From Anaerolineaceae bacterium (lineage in GTDB: Bacteria > Chloroflexota > Anaerolineae > Anaerolineales > Anaerolineaceae), in assembly GCA_029975475.1 (NCBI GenBank), contig JARKPB010000003.1, positions 322,067-386,066 on the forward strand: a DNA stretch of 64,000 bases, read 5' to 3'. The notes under the pieces were generated by a model, which was given only the letters and a program-made list of their open reading frames with translations, was not told the origin of the DNA and did not search any database. Shown one piece after another: positions 43,762 through 50,776 of this stretch (its first letter is position 1; the number at the start of each line of letters is the position of its first letter). Both the position numbers and the translations under genes were made by a program.

Positions 43762-46320
43762 TTATCCTTGATTTTTCATCTGATGATAAAACCAGCGTTT
43801 GGTTAACTCCGCTGCGCCAAAATACAACAGAACAATTACCAGCAGGAAGAAAACATAGTGAAGCGGCAAGGGAGTAAAACCCAGCACCGCTGCCAGAGGA
43901 GAATACGTCAGGAGAACGCATACAAAAGCGCTGATCAGGGTTACCCCAACCATCCAGCGGCTTGGGTTGCTGCGGAAGAAGGGCAGGCGCGTCCGTACCG
44001 CGAAAACAACCAGCATCGCAGAGAGAACGGACTCAAGAAACCAGCCGGTTTGGAATTGCGCTTCATTCGCTTTTAAGATCCACAACAAAAGGCCAAAGGT
44101 TAAATAATCAAATATTGAACTCAAGGGCCCAAAAATCAACATAAAGCGGCGGATAAAACCCACATCCCAGCGGTGCGGGCGTTTGATGTAGACATCATCC
44201 ACATTGTCGCTGGCGATGGTCATTTCCGGAAAATCCGTTAAGAAATTGATCAACAGAATCTGCTTCGGGAGCAGCGGCAGAAACGGCAGGAACAACGACG
44301 CTCCGGCGATACTAAACATATTCCCAAAATTCGCGCTGACTGCCATAAAGACATATTTCAACGTATTCGCGAATATGCGGCGGCCTTCCCGCACGCCCTC
44401 CACGAGAACATCCAAATCCTGCTTAAGCAAAACAAAATCGGCCGCATCCTTTGCTACATCGACCGCATTTTCAACGGAAATCCCCACATCGGCGCTGTGC
44501 AGTGAAGGAGCATCGTTAATCCCATCGCCCATGTAACCAACGACATGGCCGGTTTTTTTAAGGGCCAGGATGATCCGCTCCTTTTGATTTGGATCCACCT
44601 GAGCAAAAATGTCTGTGGATTCGGCGATATGCCAGAAAGCTTCATCGCTTAGCTGATCAATTTCTGCGCCGGTGATGATTTTTACCGACTCAAAACCGAT
44701 GATTTCTGCAATATGGGCTGCGACCAGCCGGTTATCACCGGTAATGATTTTAAGGGCAATTCCCAACTTTTTTAAGCGCGCAATGGTCGCTTCGATTTCT
44801 TTTTTGGGCGGGTCAAAGAACAGTAAAAACCCCAAAAAAGACATTCCGCTTTCATCTTCATGCGCATAAGCCGGTTTTTCCTCCACCTGCCGAACCGCAA
44901 CGCCCAAAACGCGGTAGCCCTGCGCGCTCCACTGGGTATATTGAGCTTGAATGGCTGCCAGACGCTGCGGGGTTAACGCTTCAGCCTTACCGCGAATCCA
45001 TTCATAGGTACAGATTGCCAGAATATTTTCTAAAGCGCCTTTACAAATTAGCGTTCGCGCCTGGTCATCCTGAACAACCACGCTCAGGCGTTTGCGCACA
45101 AAGTCATAAGGAATTTCATCCAGTTTTTTCGCGAGCTGAGCCGGGGGTTTAATAGAGGCCAGAATGGCTTCATCCAATGGGTTGGCAATACCGGTTTGAA
45201 AATGCGCATTCAACCAAACCATTTGCCGCACCAGGTCCGATTCCTCTCCGAAGGGATCATAAGCATGATCGAGTTTCACCACTCCTTCGGTTAATGTCCC
45301 GGTCTTATCCGTGCACAGGATATCCATACTGCCAAAATTTTCAATCGAGGCCAGGCGGCGCACAATCACGCCGTGCGCTGCCATACCCCTCGCCCCTTTT
45401 GAGAGATTAATATTGATAATAGCCGGGAGCAGCTGCGGGGTTAGCCCCACAGCCAGCGCTATGGAAAACAGGAGCGAGTCTAAAACCGGTTTTTGAAAGA
45501 ATACATTCAAAGCAAAGATGACGACCACTAAAACCAGCATCACCTCGGTTAGCAGGTAGCCCAATTTCCGAATGCCGTGTTCAAATTCGGTTTCTGGCGG
45601 TCGGAGAATCAGGCGCCTGGCAGTTTGACCGAAGAAAGTTTGTGAACCGGTCTTAATGATTAAAGCCTTGGCACTTCCACTGCGCACGCTGGTGCCCATA
45701 AAGATGCAGTTGCTTCTTTCCGACAGCGCTGCTGTCGGAGCCACAATTCCGGGCTGCTTCTCCACCGGAAATGTTTCGCCGGTGAGGACAGCCTGATTTA
45801 CAAAAAAATCTTTGGCTTCTAACAGGATCCCATCGGCAGGGATCAGGCTTCCGGCCGAAAGAAGAACCACATCACCGGGGACAACGTCTTCAATCGCGGT
45901 CCATTGTTCTTTTCCATCCCGCACGACTTTGGTTTTGACATTGACCTGGGCTTTCAGCCTGGCAGCGGCGTTGCTGGCGCTGTACTCCTGCACAAAACTC
46001 AAAACCGCGCTGCCAACCACGATGGCAAGAATTATCACTGCATCTGTCCAGTCTTGAACAATTGCAGAGATCAGCGTGGCTGTCAGCAAAATGAGAATTA
46101 TGGGACTTTTGAATTGGTTGAGAAAAAGTCCCAACGGGGTAACCTGACTTTTTGCCTCGAGCGTGTTTTTGCCATACTGCCTTAAACGCGCTGCAGCAGA
46201 GGATGAATCCAGCCCTTCAATGGATGTTGAAAGCTCTGCCAGGATTTGTTTGGGATCAACGCTCCAGTAGGAGATTAAGTCATTAGAATTTTTTGAGTCA
46301 GAGGCCATCGGGATATCCAT
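43762..46320 (-). CDS. mgtA: Magnesium-importing P-type ATPase (P-IIIB)
   Basis: 852 residues. DKTGTLTEG phosphorylation site, NQAVLTGETFPVEKQPG in the A domain as in MgtA/MgtB, GYMGDGINDAPSLHSADVGISV in the P domain, and ten helices. It imports Mg2+ down its gradient using ATP. Either the ATG at 46320 or the one at 46308 could be the start; neither has a strong ribosome site. The long AT-rich region upstream (46321-46575) could hold Mg-responsive leader control, but I see no known element. Confidence 0.93.
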   Translation of the reverse strand: MDIPMASDSKNSNDLISYWSVDPKQILAELSTSIEGLDSSSAAARLRQYGKNTLEAKSQVTPLGLFLNQFKSPIILILLTATLISAIVQDWTDAVIILAIVVGSAVLSFVQEYSASNAAARLKAQVNVKTKVVRDGKEQWTAIEDVVPGDVVLLSAGSLIPADGILLEAKDFFVNQAVLTGETFPVEKQPGIVAPTAALSERSNCIFMGTSVRSGSAKALIIKTGSQTFFGQTARRLILRPPETEFEHGIRKLGYLLTEVMLVLVVVIFALNVFFQKPVLDSLLFSIALAVGLTPQLLPAIININLSKGARGMAAHGVIVRRLASIENFGSMDILCTDKTGTLTEGVVKLDHAYDPFGEESDLVRQMVWLNAHFQTGIANPLDEAILASIKPPAQLAKKLDEIPYDFVRKRLSVVVQDDQARTLICKGALENILAICTYEWIRGKAEALTPQRLAAIQAQYTQWSAQGYRVLGVAVRQVEEKPAYAHEDESGMSFLGFLLFFDPPKKEIEATIARLKKLGIALKIITGDNRLVAAHIAEIIGFESVKIITGAEIDQLSDEAFWHIAESTDIFAQVDPNQKERIILALKKTGHVVGYMGDGINDAPSLHSADVGISVENAVDVAKDAADFVLLKQDLDVLVEGVREGRRIFANTLKYVFMAVSANFGNMFSIAGASLFLPFLPLLPKQILLINFLTDFPEMTIASDNVDDVYIKRPHRWDVGFIRRFMLIFGPLSSIFDYLTFGLLLWILKANEAQFQTGWFLESVLSAMLVVFAVRTRLPFFRSNPSRWMVGVTLISAFVCVLLTYSPLAAVLGFTPLPLHYVFFLLVIVLLYFGAAELTKRWFYHQMKNQG

Positions 46321-46575
46321 GCGGGAAATTGATATTGATTATTCTATATCATCTAAAATTAGATAGCAATCGTCTATTTTTAACCGAATTCATCCTGCTA
46401 TCAGATGGGGCTGCATACTGCCGCTTTCGAATAATTGCCGTTTTTCTTTACGACTGTAATCTATACTCAAAGCATGAAAGCGAAAAGAGCTGTTGAGGGA
46501 ATCCTTATGTGGATCATACGGAAGGGACTGTGTTGGATATAATACTTAATCAAACAGACCGCGAGGAAGGATCGG
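46321..46575. promoter_or_regulatory. Divergent AT-rich promoter region mgtA / mscS
   Basis: 255 bases between divergent starts. A TATAAT (46538-46543) and GGAAGGA (from 46563) serve the mscS-like gene. The mgtA side is very AT-rich (46330-46385) without a clear promoter. Confidence 0.5.
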
Positions 46576-47097
46576 ATGGTTAATTCCCTGAGCTTCTTGA
46601 ATCCCACCACAATCACCGGCGCGCTGTTACTGGCAGTTATATTTTTAGGGCTTTCGATCGGGCTTTCGATGATTGTCCGAAGGATCGCGCACCGCATCGA
46701 AAAGCACCTGTCAGATATCACGGCTGTCCGCTACAGCAGTTTATTGGTCGAAGTGCTGATTTTTATTGTCGGTTTTATCCTTTACGCGCACCTGATCCCA
46801 GAGTTACGGGCTTTAGGCAGCGCGCTGCTGGCGGGGATCAGTGTAACTTCTATCATTGTGGGCCTGGCAGCCCAACAGACACTCAGCAACCTGATAGCGG
46901 GATTTTCTTTGATCCTCTACCGCCCGGTCAAAATTGGAGATCTGATCCAACTCAATACACCGCGGGGGTTGATCACAGCCAGAGTAGAGGGCATCAATCT
47001 GGGGTTTACCAGCCTGGTGAATGATGAAAAGCTTGAAATTATTGTCCCCAACACCATCATGATGACCAGCACGTTAATTCGGCTTGAGAATAAGTAG
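46576..47097 (+). CDS. Short MscS-family mechanosensitive channel
   Basis: 173 residues. Three hydrophobic helices, then the pore-lining and beta-domain motif GISVTSIIVGLAAQQTLSNLIAGFSLILYRPVKIGD, characteristic of MscS. The protein ends right after the beta domain (IIVPNTIMMTSTLIRLENK), so the C-terminal alpha/beta cage of E. coli MscS (286 residues) is absent. No reading frame continues it. It would release solutes on hypo-osmotic shock if functional. Confidence 0.83.
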   Translation: MVNSLSFLNPTTITGALLLAVIFLGLSIGLSMIVRRIAHRIEKHLSDITAVRYSSLLVEVLIFIVGFILYAHLIPELRALGSALLAGISVTSIIVGLAAQQTLSNLIAGFSLILYRPVKIGDLIQLNTPRGLITARVEGINLGFTSLVNDEKLEIIVPNTIMMTSTLIRLENK

Positions 47098-47284
47098 AGC
47101 ATTTTCTCTTCTTTTCCCCTGTCCGAACCCGTTCAGGCGGTTGACCCCGTTTTGCGAAAAGCTTTTTCATCTTCCGGTTCAAACGGTAAATCAGGCTAAC
47201 TGATTTCTCCCCATTCAGCGGCGCTCTCACTGCGCCGGGTATAGAAGTGCTGGATGATCCCGTCCGGTAGACATATCCCTGTAG

Positions 47285-47521
47285 AAGCAGCGTACCAAGA
47301 ACAATTGGTTCCGTCCGCAGACCGCCGCCATCGGCCAGCCGGTAGCAATCCGCACGCGAAACAGAGTCACCGGCGGCATCCTCTTCCCAATCCTGGTTCC
47401 CTGCCGCCGCGCTATCGGCGCGGAAGGAAACCTGGTCGGTTACAGCGGCGGGCTGTGGCGCAAGCTGTACCTGCCGGCGAAAAAAAACAGGCAGGACTCC
47501 CGGACTGCCCCGCCGAAATAA
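47285..47521 (+). pseudogene. Decayed O6-methylguanine-DNA methyltransferase (ogt) remnant
   Basis: An open frame without a start codon, bounded by TAG at 47282 and TAA at 47519-47521. Its translation contains TAAIGQPVAIR, then FPILVPCRRAIGAEG and LVGYSGGLWRKLYLP, which line up with the C-terminal active-site half of Ogt/MGMT (consensus PCHRVIG...GYxGGLxRKxxLL). The catalytic Cys stays but the invariant His is Arg. The N-terminal half is missing or shifted out of frame upstream. Non-functional as seen. Confidence 0.7.
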
Positions 47522-47525
47522 AAAA

Positions 47526-47551
47526 AGGCTGCCTGCTTTTGCAGGCAGCCT
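47526..47551 (-). terminator. Terminator of the PadR/HAAS operon
   Basis: Perfect 11-bp stem (47526-47536 with 47541-47551), TTTT loop, followed on the minus strand by six T, 10 bp past the stop of the gene at 47561. Confidence 0.9.
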
Positions 47552-47560
47552 GACTTGTTC

Positions 47561-48568
47561 TTACTCAGCGCGCGCGGCCGGGACGTTCAGCCCGCGGGTC
47601 GCCGGAGGGCGGAAGTAGCGGAAGATCAGCACCACCGTTTCGACCACGGTGACCACCAGGGCGATGCCAAAAGCCATGCGGAAAGCCTCCATTCCAAAGA
47701 TCTGCCAGTTAATCGCGCCGTCCGCGCTCAGACTGGTCAGGGTCAGGAAGAACCCGCCCGAGCCGTTGGCGGTCAGCCAGGCATTGTGTCCCTGCACCAG
47801 GAGCGCCAGCACAACGATCGAGAACAGGTTGGCGAGGATGCGCGCGATGCGACCAGTCATCGTCCAGCGCCCCTGCCAGAGCAGGTAGATATCCAGGCCA
47901 ATGCTCACCAGCAGCGAGGCCGCCAGCAGACCGATGTACTGCATCAGCACCGGGTTGGGATAAAACCCTCCACCGGGAAAGATGTACACGCCCAGTTTGT
48001 CGGGCACAGCCGCCAGGACGGCCAGGACCACGCTGCCGACGGCGATGCCGAAGATGCGTTCGCCGCGCTTGATCTCCTGACTTTCCTCAATATCCGGCAG
48101 GCTGCGTGGATCCCAGGGCTCATCCCCCAGCGAAGGCCGCACGCCGAAGCGCTGGAGGATCAGGAAGACAATCACCAGCGAACCGAGCGCCGAAGGGATG
48201 CTGGCGAGCAGGCTGAGGAGGGTTTCCAGCGGTTTCACCGGTTCTTCACCGATCCACAGGGCGACGGCAACGGCCAGCAGCTGCGCGCCAATCACCGCGG
48301 CCAGGACAATCCCCGCCAGCAGGCGGAAGAAGGGATAGAGGTCCGGGCCGATCAGGTACTTCGGGCTCTCGTTATAGGAGAAAGCCAGTTTATCCGGCGC
48401 GCCAAATTCCTTGAGCACGGTGACAACATCTTCCTCCTGCGCGCCGGCCGGGAAGCGTTCTTCCAGTGTGTCCGTCAGGTGGGAACGAATTTCCGCCAGA
48501 ATATCCTCGCGGTTTTTAGCGGGCAGATGGCGCCCGACCTGGTACAGATAGCGATCAATGAGGTTCAT
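47561..48568 (-). CDS. HAAS-domain membrane protein, PadR partner
   Basis: 335 residues from the ATG at 48568 with GGAGAG before it; this overlaps padR by 14 nt, and an upstream ATG at 48598 has no site. The N-terminal 70 residues (MNLIDRYLYQVGRHLPAKNREDILAEIRS) are the HAAS-type signalling domain that often pairs with PadR. About seven membrane helices follow (from residue 80 on). It probably senses the envelope and works with the regulator; mechanism unknown. Confidence 0.8.
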   Translation of the reverse strand: MNLIDRYLYQVGRHLPAKNREDILAEIRSHLTDTLEERFPAGAQEEDVVTVLKEFGAPDKLAFSYNESPKYLIGPDLYPFFRLLAGIVLAAVIGAQLLAVAVALWIGEEPVKPLETLLSLLASIPSALGSLVIVFLILQRFGVRPSLGDEPWDPRSLPDIEESQEIKRGERIFGIAVGSVVLAVLAAVPDKLGVYIFPGGGFYPNPVLMQYIGLLAASLLVSIGLDIYLLWQGRWTMTGRIARILANLFSIVVLALLVQGHNAWLTANGSGGFFLTLTSLSADGAINWQIFGMEAFRMAFGIALVVTVVETVVLIFRYFRPPATRGLNVPAARAE

Positions 48569-48932
48569 TTTTCTCTCCATTTTCGCCGGGAATTTCACCC
48601 AGCAAAGATTGTATGATCTGGTTCAGCGATTGCCAGTCGGCCGCCAGCGCTTCCAGCACTTTCTCACCGGCCGGGCTGATTTTGTAGTAGCGGCGCGGGC
48701 GGGCTCCTTCCAGGATCCAGGAAGATTCGAGCAAACCCTGGGTTTCCAGCCGCCGCACCATCGGGTAGAGTGTGCCCTGGTCAATCTCCAGTCCGCGTTC
48801 GGCCAGCTCGCTGATCAAGGCATAGCCGTATTTCTGGCTGCGCAGCATACACAGCATCGCCAGCGGCAGCACACCGCGTCTGGTCTCCTGGGCCAAAATT
48901 GTGTAAGGGTCAGATACAGGTTGTGGTTTCAT
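48555..48932 (-). CDS. PadR family transcriptional regulator
   Basis: 125 residues. Winged helix with ALLSELAERGLEIDQGTLYPMVRRLETQGLL-type order (GYALISELAERG, then GTLYPMVRRLE) and RRYYKISPAGEKVLE, the PadR hallmark. The tail forms the dimer helix. No Shine-Dalgarno site; a TATTAT box (48939-48944) sits 6 nt before the ATG, so translation is likely leaderless. Overlaps the HAAS gene. Probably represses its own operon through the repeats at 48941-48966. Confidence 0.92.
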   Translation of the reverse strand: MKPQPVSDPYTILAQETRRGVLPLAMLCMLRSQKYGYALISELAERGLEIDQGTLYPMVRRLETQGLLESSWILEGARPRRYYKISPAGEKVLEALAADWQSLNQIIQSLLGEIPGENGEKNEPH

Positions 48933-48938
48933 GTTTAT

Positions 48939-48967
48939 ATAATACCATGTATTACACAGTATTACAA
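48939..48967 (-). promoter_or_regulatory. padR promoter with candidate PadR operator
   Basis: Minus strand: TTGTAA (48962-48967), 17 nt, TATTAT (48939-48944). Overlapping it, AATAC-cat-GTATT (48941-48953) is an inverted repeat, and GTATTACA occurs twice (48949-48956, 48959-48966) at one helical turn. Confidence 0.55.
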
Positions 48968-49043
48968 TATTAAAAATATATTCTAATAAAATTATTAACT
49001 ATTTTAATCCGGTGCCAAAAAAACACTTCCCACCGCTCTGGAA

Positions 49044-49049
49044 TACAAT
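49044..49049 (+). promoter_or_regulatory. -10 box (TACAAT) 6 nt before the hydrolase start
   Basis: TACAAT followed by 6 nt and the ATG at 49056; no ribosome site. Divergent from padR. Confidence 0.45.
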
Positions 49050-49055
49050 ATTGGT

Positions 49056-50675
49056 ATGATCAACACCCGCCGCCCGCCATTTTCCTTCCTCCTCGGCGCG
49101 CTGCTGCTCGCCGCCGCCCTGTTAATCCTTTACCTGCTCGACCGCCCGCTGTCCGCCGCCCAGGAGATGACCTTCCCTTAGCCCGGCGGTGACGCGCTGG
49201 CCGCCTCCTACTACCCCGGCAGCCAGCCTTACGGCGTGATCCTGCTGGAAGGCTTTGGTTCCGACCAGGTGACCCTGCGCAGTCTGGCACGCCCCTTTGT
49301 CCTGGGCGGCTGGCACGTGCTCACCTTTGATTTTTCCGGCCACGGACGCTCGCCCGGCGCGCTCGACTTTAAAAACGCCCAGACCGACCGCCTGGCGCGC
49401 CAGACCCTGGCCGCGCTGGAAGCCTTCTCCCGCCTGACCGGCCTGCCGCCGGAGCGCATCTACCTGGCCGGGCATTCCCTCGGCGCGCGAACCGCGCTGC
49501 AGAGCGCGGTGCTCAGCCCGCTGCGCCTGGGCGGATTGATCCTGCTGGGGACGCAGGTTAACCTCTCCACCAATGTCCAGTCTGAGTTTTTCACCGGGAC
49601 GAGCGACAGCAGCCTGGAATGGGTCACAGCGCTGGGCCCGCAAACCCCGGCAGCGCAGATCCTGCTGGTCAGCGGAGACTGGGACGACATCCTCACCCCC
49701 TCCGCCGCGAATTTGTTGTACCGGCGGTTAAGCGCGGGCCAGGGCGGCTCATTCACCCGTGAAATGGTGATCCTTTCCGGGCTGGTGCATAACTACGAGC
49801 CCTTTTCGCCGCGCGTCTGGGAAGCGGTGCGCTCCTGGCTGGCGCGCCAGACCGGGGCTGACCTGCCCGGCGGCGGAGGTCAAACCGCGCGCGTGCTGGC
49901 CTGGCTGGGCGGGTTGGCCGGGCTGCTGCTGCTGGCTGCTGGCGCTGAACGATGGACGGCTTCCGCGCTGCCAGCCGCGCCAGCACCCGCCAGCGGGACG
50001 GAGATCACCAGCCTGCCGCGCTTCCTGCGCGCCAAACTTCTGCTCTGGCTGGCCGCCCTGCCGCTGGCGGCTGCGCTGGGCGGGATCTTCTTCTTTTTAC
50101 CGCTGGCCCGGCCGGTCTTCAACCTCATCTATGTCGGTTTCATTGGCGGCTACGGCCTGCTGCTGCTGATCCTCTACTGGCGCGGTAAGATGCCCGGGGT
50201 GCGCGGCGGCTTTTGGGCGCGAGAATCCACGCGGCCGCGCGCCTGGCGTCTGGCGGCAGCCCTGGCAGTTTTTGCTCTGGCGCTGGCGCTCACCGGCGCC
50301 TACGCGCGCAGCGGCTGGTTCTTCGTTTTTCCGTTAAATCTTCGCCTGGTCTGGCTGCTCATTTTCACCCCTTTCACCGCTCTGGGATTCTGGATCGGTC
50401 TGCGCGAAGGCGATCTGCTGCCCGCGACTGGCCGCGTCCGCGCCGCGCATACCCTGATCGGCCTGCTTCCCTTCTTTCTATATACCTTTCTGATGGCCGC
50501 GCTGGGCTCGCTTTCCGGGATGATTGGCGGGCTCCAGGGCCTGGTTATCCTTTGGCTGACGTTGCTGGTCGGGGGAACGATCCGGAACCTGGGCGCGCGC
50601 CCCGCCCTGGCCGCAGTGTGCATGTCTGTTTTGCTGTACTGGCTGCTCTTGCCCCAGGGAGTGCTGTTCCGCTGA
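49056..50675 (+). pseudogene. Alpha/beta hydrolase with C-terminal membrane domain, broken by an in-frame TAG
   Basis: One reading frame from the ATG at 49056 to the stop at 50675, 539 codons, interrupted only by TAG at 49179-49181 (codon 42). Before it lies a signal-anchor helix (FLLGALLLAAALLILYLL); after it GGDALAASYYPG leads directly into the hydrolase domain with LLEGFGSDQ, FDFSGHGRSPG and the nucleophile elbow LAGHSLGART. Residues from about 270 on form six to eight membrane helices. TAG is a stop elsewhere here, so this is a recent nonsense mutation, or a sequencing error at a Ser or Gln codon. An internal start (ATG at 49165, GTG at 49230) could still give the enzyme without its anchor. 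Confidence 0.7.
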
Positions 50676-50679
50676 ACTT

Positions 50680-50732
50680 CTTGACAAAATCTTGACGCCT
50701 TTTTTGCCCTTCTTGTCCGCAAATTGACGCCT
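50680..50732 (+). promoter_or_regulatory. Tandem direct repeats before kimA, candidate response-regulator sites
   Basis: TTGAC at 50681 and 50692, then TTGTC at 50713 and TTGAC at 50724: two pairs with 11-nt spacing, 32 nt apart. The two 21-nt units match at 15 positions. Direct repeats at one turn are typical of OmpR/PhoB-class regulators, and kdpE lies downstream. Confidence 0.45.
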
Positions 50733-50742
50733 GTCGGCGTAT

Positions 50743-50776
50743 AAACGCTCCGCAATCTTGTTTTTGGAGCGTTTTT
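50743..50776 (+). promoter_or_regulatory. Terminator-like hairpin covering the kimA ribosome site
   Basis: AAACGCTCC (50743-50751) pairs with GGAGCGTTT (50766-50774), followed by TT and the GTG start at 50777. The right arm contains the only Shine-Dalgarno (GGAG). The fold would both end transcription from upstream and hide the ribosome site. Confidence 0.55.

Noticed and set aside
47555-48616. 353-codon plus-strand open frame
   Set aside because: Antisense to the HAAS-domain gene; very rich in Gln, Arg and His as expected of a shadow.
49179-49181. TAG as a recoded sense codon (for example pyrrolysine)
   Set aside because: TAG ends other genes here, such as the AsnB-like gene and the MBOAT gene, and no recoding signal is visible. 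A nonsense mutation or sequence error is simpler.
50676-50776. c-di-AMP (ydaO) riboswitch before kimA
   Set aside because: Only about 100 nt separate the two genes, shorter than that riboswitch, and I see none of its conserved cores; the hairpin and direct repeats explain the region better.
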